NCBI RefSeq assembly: GCF_042477335.2
Contig: NC_091262.1
Coordinates: 16,760,001-16,824,000, forward strand
From: Ovis canadensis
Lineage: Eukaryota; Chordata; Mammalia; Artiodactyla; Bovidae
DNA: 64,000 nt
Direction of reading: 5' to 3'
Part shown: one piece after another, positions 1 through 16,289 of the stretch
How the letters are laid out: each line of letters starts with the position of its first letter
Position numbering within the stretch: position 1 is the first letter of the stretch
Program-made: the position numbers and the translations under genes
Notes under the pieces: model-generated
Database searches by the model: none
What the model was told of the DNA's origin: nothing
Seen by the model: the letters and a program-made list of their open reading frames with translations, nothing else

Positions 1-89
1 AGGCAGCCTCTCCTCAGCCTCTGATCCTTGAAGCACAGACAGGCTTACCTGGTCTGCATGCCCCTTGGCTGCAAAGCTCAAGGAAAGCC

Positions 90-1370
90 ACACCCAGTCC
101 CATAGAGAGAGTCAAGACCCTGTGCCCAGCCACACCCAGTCCCATAGAGAGTCAGGACCATGTAGCCAGCCACACCCAGTCCCATGGAGAGAGTCAGGAC
201 CATGTACCCAGCCATACCCTGTCCCATGGAGAGAGTCAGGACCCCGTGCCCAGCCACACCCAGTCCCATAGAGAGTCAGGACCATGTACCCAGCCACACC
301 CTGTCCCACGGGGAGAGCCAGGACCACGTGCCCAGCCACACGCAGTCCCATGGAGAGTCAGGACCCCATGCCCAGCCACACCCAGTCCCATAGAGAGTCA
401 GGACCATGTACCCAGCCACACCCAGTCCCATGGAGAGAGTCAGGACCATGTACCCAGCCATACCCTGTCCCATGGAGAGAGTCAGGACCACGTGCCCAGC
501 CACATCCAGTCCCACGGGGAGAGCCAGGACCACGTGCCCAGCCACATCCAGTCCCACGGGGAGAGCCAGGACCACGTGCCCAGCCACACCCAGTCCCATG
601 GAGAGTCAGGACCCCATGCCCAGCCACACCCAGTCCCACAGAGAGTCAGGACCATGTATCCAGCCACACCCTGTCCCATGGAGAGAGTCAGGACCACGTG
701 CCCAGCCACACCCAGTCCCACGGGGAGAGCCAGGACCACGTGCCCAGCCACACCCAGTCCCATGGAGAGTCAGGACCCCATGCCCAGCCACACCCAGTCC
801 CACAGAGAGTCAGGACCATGTATCCAGCCACACCCAGTCCCATGGAGAGAGTCAGGACCACATGGCCAGCCACACCCAGTCCCACGGGGAGAGCCAGGAC
901 CACGTGCCCAGCCACACCCAGTCCCATGGAGAGTCAGGACCACGTGCCCAGCCACACCCAGTCCCATGGAGAGAGTCAGGACCACATGGCCAGCCACACC
1001 CAGTCCCACGGGGAGAGTCAGGACTGCGTGCCCAGCCACACCCAGTCCCACGGGGAGAGTCAGGACTGCGTGCCCAGCCACACCCAGTCCCACGGGGAGA
1101 GTCAGGACTGCGTGCCCAGCCACACCCAGTCCCACGGGGAGAGTCAGGACTGCGTGCCCAGCCACACCCAGTCCCATGGGGAGAGTCAGGACCACGTGCC
1201 CAGCCACACCCAGTCCCACGGGGAGAGTCAGGACTGCGTGCCCAGCCACACCCAGTCCCATGGGGAGAGTCAGGACCGCGTGGCTTGCCACACCCAGTCC
1301 CATGGAGAGTCAGGACCACATGCTCAGCCACACACAGACCCATGGGGAGAGTCAGGACCGCGTGCCCAGC
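90..1370. repeat. GABRA5 intronic minisatellite, 40-42 bp unit, about 31 copies
   Basis: Tandem array whose unit reads roughly CCACACCCAGTCCCA(T/C)GG, then GAGAGTCAGGACC, then a variable (A/T)(C/T)GTGCCCAG core. Units are 40 or 42 bp, differing by a GA dinucleotide. Units near 1021-1190 are almost identical 42-mers with a GACTGCGTG core, which suggests recent expansion. A block of four units recurs at a spacing of 164 bp (597 and 761). Nine units carry the palindrome CACGTG (325, 489, 531, 573, 695, 737, 901, 941, 1193). Because 42 is divisible by three, long open frames appear on both strands. They have no recognisable protein content and are a repeat artefact. Confidence 0.97.
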
Positions 1371-4300
1371 GGTCCAGTCTGTACCCCGCCACGTCTGCGG
1401 CCTCACCACCCCAGAGCTCCCACCTGCATGCCCACGTCCTGGATGGCTTCTCTCCAGGCCACCTAGGCGGGCTCCCATGCCCTCCTGAAAGCCTCATTTG
1501 TCCCAAAGGCCCCCCTCTTCCCTGTGCCCCCTACTCTTCGCCCTCTTCCCATCTTCCTTGAGGACACTGGCATTGAGTGGGTCGCTCCGCAGTTGGGGGA
1601 GGAGGGAAGGTGCTCTCTGCTCTCCCGCATGTCTCTGCACCCAGTCGTCCTTGGCTCTCAGAACTGCCTGGGGCAATGAGACCTATTGGCCCAAGGTTTG
1701 TGCTCCTTTCTAAGCTTTGTGATTCACAGTTCTTGGCCGGCTCACATCTTCCAGAGGTTGTGGGGGCCTCTGTACTTCTCTGGGGCAGGGGACAGACTCA
1801 CAGCCCATAGTGTGTGGATTGGGACCGGAATGAAGGGGTGCTGGTCGGACGTGGGCAGCCCTCACAGTCCCTGTGAACATGGCCGGGCTGGGGCCAGCCT
1901 CACAGAGCAGCAGCCTGGCCTGCCCTGGGGCACAGCGGCTGGGGAAAGGACAGGGGCACAATACAGCAGGAAGCGAGATGCCTGCGCCAGTCTGGGGACA
2001 GCGGGGAGCCTCATCACCGTCCACCACCCACTCCACACTCAGCCCTGGCCAGAACCCAGCGTGCTACTCTGCTCCAGTCCATGTCTCAGCGCCACGGCCC
2101 TGCAGCCTTCAGGATGCTGTGCCGTGTGAATGATAGAAAGAAGGAAATCTCACCTTGTTTATGGGGAACTCAGGGAGCTGTCAGCACAAGCCTGACTGTG
2201 TCTGTGACCAGACACTTGGAAAGCAGCTTGCCAGTCTGGAGCGCATCGTCAGCCCCCCATGCCACCCCGGCCACGTCCCCCACAACAGAGAAGGGAACTT
2301 ACGGCAGAACGCACTTGCACTGGAGGGCTCCAATGCAGCTCATGTGAAAACACGCTTCTGCATTACCTGAGACTTGGAAGGTCGTGCTAATTTAAAAACA
2401 CATGACAAGAACACTCAGCCTCCACTTGCGGTGTAATTCAAGTGTAGCATCTGTAGTATCCCATTGACTGGTGAGCACGTCTGCTCTGTTTACATCATTC
2501 TGTTTGATATCTTACTCATACACAGATGGCACTGGAATCGTGTCACTAATTCTCAGGGTTCTAATGACCCCCTCGCCAAGGAGCCTCCTGAGAAGTAGGG
2601 TTCCCAACTCTGGGAGCTGCGGCTTTGCTCAGAGACAGGACGCACTGAGGGGAGAACACCCAGTCAAAGAGGAAAGTGATACAACCTCACCGAGAGACGT
2701 GTCACCTAGAGCACTGTTCTGTGTTGCCCTCAGGTCATCATTAGCCGTCAGACACACACTGGCTAGGAATGCTTGGGGTGCCCACCAGGCCCATATGAGC
2801 CATGGCAGCCCGCTCACATTTTCTGACGGGAGCCAGTGCTGAAGCTGGACGGGCCTCCGTGGTTCCTGTTAGGACCTCGTGACATACTCAGCAGCAACCG
2901 CCCGGAAAAGGGAGCTTTGAAAAAACCAGGTTTATCACTCAGAGATCTCAGCGGGCACACAGCACACCCAGGGCCACGCAGCACAGTCATGGGTGAGGGA
3001 AAGAGGAAGAACATAGATGTGGGGCCCTGCCTTCATTGGGGTCCAGGGTAGGGTGCATAGGGTTTCACCAGTTCAATTTTTATTGGCAAATTCAAAACAT
3101 AAGAACGGGAATTAGGTGTTCTACCTAGCGAGAATTGTCAGTTATCTAGGTCACCTTGGGTTTTCTTGAAGAGGAACTGTGTGGGTGGGTTGGTCCTTTA
3201 TCTAGTGGAGTATCTGGGAACATGCTCATATGAGGTGAATGCCTTTTAAACAGGTGCCTTGGCAATCAGCAATTGAAAGCTTGATGCCAGGCACTTAACA
3301 CTACAATTTTAAAAAGTTTATTAGCAGTCACTTGCACTCCAGAGACCTACATTCACATCATGTCCCTGGTAAAAAGATTCGATACCTAAGATGTAATGTC
3401 ACCCAATCTAAATCTGTAGATCTAGTTCAGGTCCAAGATAAATCTCATCAGAATATTTCGGGGAAAGCCTGATTTTAATGTGTGTGGGTGAAGATGAAAA
3501 GGGGACACCTTGTTCTTCCAGCTGCTGGTGTCTAGAGTTCTGCACTCTGTGTGGTTAAGACAAGGGGCTTGAAATCGCGATAGAAAAAGGAAGCAGAACA
3601 GACAATTCCACAGAGAGAGCCTGTGCCCGAAGGAGACCTTACTTGTCAGAAAAGGCCCTGCAAGGATGTGGGAGGGAGGAACGGCTTAATGATTCCAGTG
3701 GCAGCACAGAAAATCTCATGGAGACGGTGCAATTGGATACTTACATAGGAAAGTATGTACAGAAGTCAGCATGTCAAGGCCCTAATGGTTAAAGATGGAG
3801 CATTCCAGCTTTGATCAGGAGGGCCTCCGAAATAAGATGCAGAGATTAAAAGGTTGATAAATTTAACTCACTTAGGCTATCATTTATAAAAAAATATTTT
3901 TTAAGTGAGCAAAGTGTTATAGGCACAACTTGAAGAAGATGTTTACAACACATGGAACAAAAAAATTATAAAGAAAACATGATTCAAATGGGTAAAAAAC
4001 ACAATCAGATTTTATGAAGAAAACATAGCAAAAAAAATAAAACCTTTGTTTAGTGATGTCTGTAAAACTACAGAGCAAACAATGCAGTGATTATGTGATT
4101 ATTGTCATTTGGAATAGAACCTGTTGTGGGGAAAGTGAGTTCACAGAGGGCCTGGAAGTTTCCTCTGTGTTAACTCAGTGTTTGCTCCATACTTGTTTGT
4201 TTTATTGTTTTTCAAATATTAGGAATGCTCTTTTGTACGTAAATCAACAATAAGGGTAGTGATGTGCGCTAGCAGAGAAACTCACACACTTATTAGGAAG

Positions 4301-5090
4301 GAGTACTCATCACTGGCATGACCCTTCTCCTGGCTCCTTCTGTGGAGGCCTGTGGCCACACGTGCACTCCTGCCCGTCTGCCCAGCAGTGGCTGCACCGG
4401 GCCCATGAGCTGTGCACCAGGCCCTGCCTGGTGGAGTCCCGGAACCTGCCACCCTGCCCAGGGACGCCTTCCCTGCCAGCCCGCCTGTCTCCTGAGATGC
4501 CTGCAGAGGCCTCCCTGTGAGGGCGCACGGCTCTTTGCATTAGGGGTTGATGTCAGGCGGGGAGCCCAGCGTACAGGCTTGTGCAGAAGGCGCTGGGGTC
4601 TGAGTGTGGCAGCCGTGCAGACGCTCTAGGTGTGTGGGTTCACCGTCGGGGGCCTCGAGAGACACGAGGAGCGCTCGAGCGTGCGGGTTCCTTCACGCCA
4701 GCCGCTCCCGGGAGCCACTCTTGCAGAGGCGACCCCAGCTGTCCCCCGAAGCCTGTGACCCAGGCCCCCGGAAGCGTGCTCCTCGTCCTCCCGGTGCAGT
4801 GGCCGCCGCGCCAGTGCCTCTGCTGCCTCCTCACCTCTCAGCATCTGGGCCCTGCAGGCCCCTCCCCTCCACCGACACACACCCCAGCCGCTGCTTCCCA
4901 TGACGTCCGTGTGCTGACGCCCCGCGATCTCACCTCCCCAGACTACCCCACTGAAAGCTGCACATCTCCCCTCGGCAGAGCGTGTGTCTCCCTGTAGCAC
5001 GCACTACCACCTCACATATGACATGTTCATGTATATTTGTCTCCCCCCTCTGGGAGACGGTCTTCTGTTTATTTTCCATCCACCTGTTCT
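1371..5090 (+). other. GABRA5 intron, mostly unique sequence
   Basis: No exon or well-defined young repeat was recognised. The part at 4310-5000 is markedly GC- and CpG-rich and gives several short open frames that look like base-composition artefacts. 3880-4050 is A/T-rich. No match to the preceding GABRA5 exon, which should encode the end of the Cys-loop region, was found, so that exon lies upstream of the window. Confidence 0.6.
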
Positions 5091-5167
5091 AGTGTTCTGC
5101 TGCCGTGACATGTTATCACAAACTTGGCAATTTAATTGAAACAGCGTATTTATTAAGTAGCCTATAA

Positions 5168-5396
5168 TACCAGTTCAGTTCAGTTGAGTCGCTCAGTTGT
5201 GTCTGACTCTTTGCGACCCTATGAATCGCAGCACGCCAGGCCTCCCTGTCCATCACCAACTCCCGGAGTTCACTCAGATTCATGTCCATCAAGTCAGTGA
5301 TGCCATCCAGCCATCTCATCCTCTGTCGTCCCCTTCTCCTCCTGCCCCCAATCCCTCCCAGCATCAGAGTCTTTTCCAATGAGTCAACTCTTCGCA
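5168..5396 (-). mobile_element. BovB LINE 3' end fragment
   Basis: The minus strand encodes the end of BovB ORF2 (…[13 protein letters not shown]…, [11 protein letters not shown]…[12 protein letters not shown]) and then the repeated CAGTT/GAACT tail. It is 5'-truncated to about 230 bp and inserted in an older repeat. Confidence 0.9.
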
Positions 5397-5488
5397 TATA
5401 TACATATATAAAATCATGACATTGTACACCTTAAACTTATACAATGATATGTGTCCATTGTATCTCAACAGTTAAAACATTAAAAAAT
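5397..5488 (+). repeat. Short old L1-like 3' tail
   Basis: The sequence TGTACACCTTAAACTTATAC followed by TGTATCTCAACA and an A-rich end resembles the 3' terminus of old mammalian L1 elements. Confidence 0.4.
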
Positions 5489-6527
5489 AGAACAACACTT
5501 GTATTATCTTCTAGTTCTACAGGTCAGACAGTGAATTTGCGTGGTGTCCCAGCTCTGGGTTTCCCATGGCCAGAATCGTGGTGTCAGCAGGGCTGCCCTC
5601 CCTTCTGGAAGCTCTGGGGGCGAGTCCACATCCAGCCCCTCAGGCTGCGGGCAGGGTTCAATTCCACGATCTGCAGGTTGAAGTCTCTGTTTCTTGCTGG
5701 CTGTCACCAGGAGTCATTCTTGCCCATAGAAGGGCTGACTCCATACCTTGGGTCACGGCCCCTTCCTACACCTCTAAAACCAGCAATGGAAGTTGAGTCC
5801 TTTCTTTCTGCCTCGAATCTCTCTGAGCTGGGTCTCTCTGACTGGCCTCAGCTCGAGGAAGTTCTCTGTTTTTAAGGACTAATGTGGTTATATTGGGTCC
5901 ACTGGGATCATCTAGGAAATCTCCTGGGTCATTTGCCTCTAAGAATTAGAAATAAAACTGTTTCCCGGGGTTGATATGAGGTAACTACTGACCAATTCTG
6001 TATCACTTAAGAAAATTCTAATATTGTAACCAACCACTTTGAATAATAAACCATCAACTCTTTCCTGCTATACAAGCTGCCTTATAACAGTGTACCCCTG
6101 AGCCTCAGTCCGTGCTTTGGTTTGAGAGCTCTCGGTTTGCAAACTGTCTTTTTGGTGCGTGCACAGTGAACTTACTCATTGCTTCTTGAGTGATTCATTG
6201 TGTTTACTTTGACTCTTAATGAACCGTTGACACCCTGATGGAGCTCTCCTCAGCTCCATTGTAACAGTGGCCGGCAGACTGTCACAGTCCCATTCTCAGA
6301 TAGGAGCACTGAGCACAGAACAGGAGCCTTGCCCCAGAGCATGGAGCTGGCAGAGCCCCAGGCCCTGTGGTCTTGGCCTGTGCAACGGTGCACCCAGAAG
6401 AGAAGACAGTCCGTGGGAAGCACTGGGCCTGACTTCTGAGCGCTCTGCCCTGTGGAAATGAGAAGGGCTTCGACTGTGGAGCTATCTGCCCTGGTCTGAC
6501 TGCCTGTGCTTTCTATAGGTCGTTTGA

Positions 6528-9796
<3,269 letters not shown>

Positions 9797-9890
9797 TGTG
9801 TGTGTGTTAGTTGATCAGTCGTGTCCAACTCTTTGCGACCAGGGGACCTTCCCGACCCAGGTTCTTTACCACTGAACCACCAGGGAAATG
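9797..9890 (-). mobile_element. Bov-tA SINE, internally deleted
   Basis: The Bov-A part (GTGTCCAACTCTTTGCGACC) runs directly into the complement of the tRNA-like part (CCCAGGTTCTTTACCACTGA), so the middle of the element is missing. Confidence 0.75.
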
Positions 9891-9921
9891 CTACATATTA
9901 CCATATATATATGTATAAATA

Positions 9922-10138
9922 TGAGCTTCCCAGGTGGTGCTAGTGATGAAGAATCCACCTGCCAATGCAGGAAACGTAAGAAATGTGGGTTCGATCCCTG
10001 GGTCCTGAAGATCCCCTGGAGAATGAAATGACAACCCACTCCAGTATTCTTGCCTGGAAAATTCAATGGACAAAAGAGCCTGGCAGGCTAAAGTCCATGG
10101 GACCACGGAAATTCGGAAACGACTGAGCAACTGAACAA
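9922..10138 (+). mobile_element. Bov-tA SINE
   Basis: Full-length type: a tRNA-like head (GAGCTTCCCAGGTGGTGCTA), box B-like GGTTCGATCCC, GATCCCCTGGAGAA, CCACTCCAGTATTCTTGCCT and a GACTGAGCAACTGAAC end. It is followed by AT-rich microsatellite to about 10210. Confidence 0.92.
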
Positions 10139-10984
10139 GAATAACAAATGTATAAATAAACACATATATGAGATATATGCATGTATGATATGTGTATATA
10201 TGTATACATAAGTATAAGAATCTAGAATATTATCTGACATCCCTGAGACATAAATCAAATTTAGCCACGTCTAGCTAGCTAGCACCTTGCCACAGCAGAC
10301 ATGATCCAATGTTTAACTCTTACTTGGGAGCTCATTTCATCAAATTCAACATTAAAAGTAATTTTATGGGTCAGCTGTAATGGATATTCATATCTTTCTA
10401 AACTGTAAAGTACTGTTCCCACCTCAGCTCTTCCTATTTTACTTTTTCTTCCAAAGAAGGAAAGGCGCCCTGCATTTCCTGCCAAAACTCCTGTAGGTGG
10501 AAGAAGCCGGAGATCCTGGAGATTTCCAGGAAGGGCTCAGGACTGCTTCTGTGCAACCAGCTCTCTGCCTCCAACCACGTGCTTCATCTGCCCCCTCTGA
10601 TTTAGCATCAGGAAGGTGTGGGGGTTGGCTTGTGGCTAGACAGTGTTCCCCCCGCTCTTTAGGAGAACATTAGTAGATGGGCAAGGAAAAAATTTTAGTT
10701 TGGAGGATGCCTTATGTTCCAGTCTGCTTCCTCATAGAGATTTTCAACTAGTGTTAGGATGTTAAAAGACTCAAGGAGACACAAGAAGCCTGTTTAAGGT
10801 CACACACAGAGCACTGCTCTCTGGCACAATGATGAGCTGGATTTCTAAGAAAAATCAAAGGTGACCACTGATTTCTCATTAAGCGTCAATTCCATGCACA
10901 GTGCTGTGTTCGGTGAGGGTATGTAAATATCTCTGAAGGATGACACTGAATGAACACTAAGCTGCTATGACCACCAGCAACATT

Positions 10985-11216
10985 ACACTCTTTTGATGCT
11001 GTTTTCTGGGGCTGCCCTAGTGCAGTTCCTCCCACTGAGGGCTTAAGCAATAGAAGTTAACTGCCTGGAGTTAACTGTTCTGGAAGCTACAAGTCCCAAA
11101 TCAGCAGAGTTGGTTTTCTCTGAATGAAGGCTCTGTGTCTGGCCTCTCTCCTAGTTTCTGGTAGTTTCTTGGCATGTGGTAGCATAATTCTGGGTTTCAC
11201 ATGGGGTTTTCCCTGG

Positions 11217-11248
<32 letters not shown>

Positions 11249-11385
11249 AAGATACTAGTCATATTGGATTAAGGCCTACCCTAATAACCTCATTGTAACT
11301 TCATTACTTCTGTAAACACCATGTTTCTAAGTAAGAGCTGGAAAGTAATTCTGAGTTCCAGAGATTAGGACTTCAGCCTCTGAAT
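10985..11385 (+). repeat. Ancient interspersed repeat, same family as at 5.1 kb and 30.5 kb
   Basis: It reads GGGGCTGCCCTAGTGCAGTT, TTAACTGTTCTGGAAGCTAC, GTCATATTGGATTAAGGCCT and ACTTCATTACTTCTGTAAAC, parallel to the other two copies in the window. It contains a (GT)n(GA)n tract at 11217-11250. Confidence 0.6.
11217..11250. repeat. Compound (GT)n(GA)n microsatellite
   Basis: About nine GT units are followed directly by about seven GA units, inside an old interspersed repeat. Confidence 0.95.
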
Positions 11386-11524
11386 GTGGGGAGGGTGGCG
11401 CACAGTTCCCCTGGAACAGCTGCACTGCACTCACACCCCGTGCATAGACATGTACCCTTATGCAAGCAAAACTGGGCTAAAAGGGAAGACAGAGCCTGTG
11501 GAAACTGCACGGGCTGTAAGTGTT

Positions 11525-11700
11525 CAGCAGACCTGGGTCTAGTATTGGCTCTCATTTGCCCGCTGGTGAATTTGAGTGCATTACTATTTTTAAATCTTTA
11601 AGCTCTTCACCTGCCAAATGTGAATATTGACACCTATCCAGAATGTAGCTTAGATCAGGGCCTGGCCCCTCGCAGATGCCCAGTAAAGGCTCAACAGCTC
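11525..11700 (+). mobile_element. MIR SINE, diverged
   Basis: It has the MIR order: a TGGGTCTAGTATTGGCTCTC core, CACCTGCCAAATGTGAATAT, GACACCTATCC and TCAGGGCCTGGCCCCTCGCA ending in a degraded AGTAAAGGCTCA. It is ancient, and its boundaries are soft. Confidence 0.65.
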
Positions 11701-12344
11701 CCTCTGAGGATCTAGACTGGCTGCATGCTCACTGCAGATTTCCCCAGAAGACAAGCAGATGGCTACAGGCATGCTACACAGCAGCCTCAAGGTGACCCAG
11801 TTCGTTCTTAAAGGGAGTGCCAAGACCTAGATTCAGACGTGGTGCTTCTGTTGCACTTGGGTCCTCGGAGTCTGCAGGCTCCAGTAGGTCCATGGGAAAG
11901 TGAGTCTGCTTTACGAGTTTTCTGGCTCCCACAGTTTGTCAGGGGCACAGTGAGTCTTTGTGAAGCGCTTCCCCAGAGCCGTGGGGACATCCCTGCCCAT
12001 CTCAGCTCTACTTTTCTGAGGAACACAAAGATGCCCCAGTCTTCTAACTTATCCGTGTTGGGCATCCGCTCTCTGCAGGGCTCAGGTCAGGACAACAGGG
12101 ACGCAGTTAGGGTATGTGTACAAATCAGACCCAATCCCTGCCCGCCTCGATCCATGTTCCGGCAAAGGAGACAACGGACAAGATAAGGACACTGGCAGGG
12201 TTTAAAGGCGCGTGTTGTGCTATGAGACTCGTGGAGAGACCTGGGCTGAGACAGGTTCTTTCTGTCTGTGTCTCATGCAGGGGTGTTATGCTGGGGCCCG
12301 GTGCTAGAGCTGACCCTTGTTCCACTGTCCTCCCCTTATCTTGA

Positions 12345-14029
<1,685 letters not shown>

Positions 14030-14170
14030 GAGGAAGGAACAGTGCCCCTGGATGTTACCGAGTGGGCCGTCATCATCGTCAGCCACTTCATTTTCCCGTA
14101 CCTGGCCTCCCTGTTCTTCCCACTCATCACAGGTCTGAACACAGACCAGAAGGGAGAGGAGGGCTTGGAG
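14030..14170 (+). other. Exon-like open segment in last GABRA5 intron (candidate cryptic or alternative exon)
   Basis: A 141-bp segment is bounded by GAGCCTAG and GAG/GTAAAGT and is open in a single phase-0 frame for 47 codons, with stops just outside (TAG at 14027 and 14177). It would encode EEGTVPLDVTEW, then about 23 hydrophobic residues rich in Ile, Val, Phe and Leu, then a charged end (LNTDQKGEEGLE). Third positions are mostly G or C. It could splice in frame between the M3 exon (which ends in phase 0) and the last exon. The pyrimidine tract is poor, I do not recognise the peptide, and GABRA genes normally have no exon here. Chance remains the simplest explanation. Confidence 0.3.
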
Positions 14171-15164
14171 GTAAAGTAGTTTATCTCACTCCAGACTAGC
14201 ACTGATCTCCTGGAAGACCGCGTGTTGCCCCCAAAGGTTGTGGAGTGGGGGGGTCTCATGCCCTTGACCAGTGGAGGTATCAGGGTATCTGCAGGCATCC
14301 CTGCCAGCAAGCCCTACTTTAGACATGGCGGTGAGCACGAATAAGGAAGCATATCCTTACTCTTTTTGCGTGAACTGGCTTTTACATACAGGCGGAGAAA
14401 ACTTGAACACCAAACTGCTTACCATCATTACCTGTTGGGGTCTTCAGAGTTGGGGGTGCCAGGCAGTTTTTAGGGGTGAACACCTGTGAAAGGGTAGAGG
14501 AAAAAGTTCAGGTTGACCGTGAAGGGAGCGGTCTGCTGGCCCTGCGCCCTGCGCTGGGCAGCAAGTCTTCCCGGAAGGAGCACCAGGGCCCGTCTCCAAC
14601 CACCGTGACGGTCCTCAGGCTTGTGTGCCGCCTCCCTCGAGCAGGACACCCGCGCCTGAGACCACTCTGCTGTCCTCCAGTGTGTGCCCTGCCCTGCTTA
14701 CCCCAGGACGTGAAGGCTGCACAAGACGCTGACGGAGCTGGTCTGTCAGGCTGGAGGCAGCCCCGCACGGGTGCGCACAGAGCCACAGGGTCTGCAGAGA
14801 GCCTTCCTGCACAGTTGCTCACAGGCCTGCTCTGCTCTGAGGCTCACGGTCGTCCTCGCCGCGGGCCCAGGTTCTCATGCTCCCTGGGTCTGTGCACACA
14901 CGTGCTCAACCTCGCTTTCCACCGCTGCTTCCTGCTCCCTCTCCATGCCCTTCCTCTCTGCTTTTTACCTTTCACATATATTTAATAGTTAATATATTTT
15001 CTTTTCTTTTTTAAAACTATAGTCACCAGGCTGTGCACTACATTTCCCGATCTTATTTATTTTAAAACTGGCAGTTTGCACCTTTTGACCACCTTCATCA
15101 ACTTTGCTCCCCACCCCACTCTGACCTCTGCTGACCCCCTGTCTGTTCTCTGTATCTATGAGTT
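14171..15164 (+). other. GABRA5 last intron, middle part, unique sequence
   Basis: It is GC-rich to about 14940, then AT-rich. No recognisable exon or young repeat was found. Frames such as 14476-14985 look compositional. Confidence 0.6.
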
Positions 15165-15312
15165 CAGCTTTTTGTTTATTTGGGTCCTACATATACGTGA
15201 AGTCATATGGTATTTGTCTTTGTCTGATTTATTTCACTTAGCACAGTGCTTTCAAGGTCCATCCCTGCTGTAAATGGCAGGATTTCCTTCATTTGGCTGA
15301 ACAGTATTTTCC

Positions 15313-15313
<1 letters not shown>

Positions 15314-15357
<44 letters not shown>
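15314..15357. repeat. (TG)n microsatellite
   Basis: Uninterrupted GT dinucleotides, about 20 units, at the point where the L1 has its own short AC-rich stretch. Confidence 0.98.
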
Positions 15358-15359
<2 letters not shown>

Positions 15360-15370
15360 TATATAGTATG

Positions 15371-15578
15371 AGGCTTCCCTGGTGGCTCAGCAGTAAAGAA
15401 TCCACCTGCAGTGCAGGAGACACAGGATCGATCCCTTGGTCGGGAAGATCACCTGGAGGAGGAAATGGCAACCCACTCCAGTATTCCTGCCTGGAAAATC
15501 CAATGGACAGAGGAGCCTGGTGGGCTACAGTCCATGGGGCCGCAAAAGAGTGGGACACAACTTAGCGACCAAACAGCA

Positions 15579-15580
<2 letters not shown>
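15371..15580 (+). mobile_element. Bov-tA SINE
   Basis: tRNA-like head (GGCTTCCCTGGTGGCTCAGC), GATCGATCCCTTGGTCGGGA, and a Bov-A body ending GGGACACAACTTAGCGACCA. It is followed by a (TA)n tract. Confidence 0.95.
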
Positions 15581-15581
<1 letters not shown>

Positions 15582-15635
<54 letters not shown>

Positions 15636-15636
15636 G
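15582..15636. repeat. (TA)n microsatellite
   Basis: About 25 TA units directly after the Bov-tA, with a degenerate TATATG continuation to about 15690. Confidence 0.98.
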
Positions 15637-15774
15637 TATATTCATGGTCAGTCACTTCAGCTGTGTGTATATGCATATATATATACATATATGTGCATTT
15701 TGTTTAACTATTCATCTATTGATGGATAGTTGTTGTTACCAGTCTTTGCTATTGTGAGTAATACTGTCTTGGAT

Positions 15775-15990
15775 GTGAAATTCTAGAACAGGCAAAATAG
15801 TTTATGGCATAAAAACTGAGAATAGTGGTTCCTTTTGCTGGGATAAGAATGGAAATGGGCTGGGAAGGGGCATGGTGACCTTCTGGAGTGCTGATGGTGT
15901 TCTGTCTTGATCACCGAGATGGTGATCTATTATCTTTAATGTATTCCTGTGTTTTTCTAAATTTAATTCAATGAGTCTATGTTAACTTGG
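15775..15990 (+). mobile_element. Old L1 3' UTR fragment
   Basis: It reads GAACAGGCAAAATAG, GAGAATAGTGGTTCCTTTTG, GGGAAGGGGCATGGTGACCT and TCTTGATCACCGAGATGGTG, a classic old mammalian L1 3' end in the orientation opposite to the neighbouring L1 piece. Confidence 0.7.
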
Positions 15991-16289
15991 TAAAAGAACA
16001 GAATTTTCCCCAACATTCTATCATGCGAATTTGCAAACGTGGAAATGTTGAAAAATTACACAATGAAAACCTCTACTGTTAACGTTTTACTGTGCTTCTG
16101 TCATCGCCACCTATCATTTATGTGACCTAACATCTATCTATCCATTCACCCATCCAGCCATCCTCAATCCATCAATGCTTCTTAACTCTTTCTTGATGGA
16201 TTCAAAGTAAATAATACATTTCCCACTAAATAATTCAGCAAGCATATCACTAATTAGAGTTCAATATTCATTTACTGTTTGATTCTTTT

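Larger units (their letters stand above)
5091..5960 (+). repeat. Ancient interspersed repeat, split by younger insertions
   Basis: 5091-5157 (CTGCCGTGACATGTTATCAC and on) and 5489-5960 (TCTACAGGTCAGAC, then CCCCTTCCT, then a degraded GGGTCCACTGGGATCATC end) read as two halves of one old mammalian repeat of the type that starts TTACCACAAACT and ends near GGGCCCACCCGGATAATCC. The same family appears at 10985-11385 and 30515-30925. The exact family name is not certain. The halves are separated by a BovB fragment and a short L1-like tail. Confidence 0.6.
15165..15770 (-). mobile_element. Old L1 3' UTR fragment, split by microsatellites and a SINE
   Basis: 15165-15313 (CATATACGTGAAGTCATATG, GATTTATTTCACTTAGCACA, GGCTGAACAGTATTTTCCAT) and 15695-15770 (TATTCATCTATTGATGGATA, then TTGCTATTGTGAGTAATACT) are the complement of a typical L1 3' region. 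The middle is replaced by (TG)n, a Bov-tA and (TA)n. Confidence 0.75.

Noticed and set aside
246..1561. Open frames up to 425 codons on both strands
   Set aside because: They are produced by a tandem repeat whose 42-bp unit is a multiple of three. The residue pattern simply repeats and has no domain.
4318..4997. Possible coding exons or a CpG island gene in a GC-rich intron block
   Set aside because: Overlapping frames on both strands without domains or supported splice sites. No match to GABRA5 or any other family I know.
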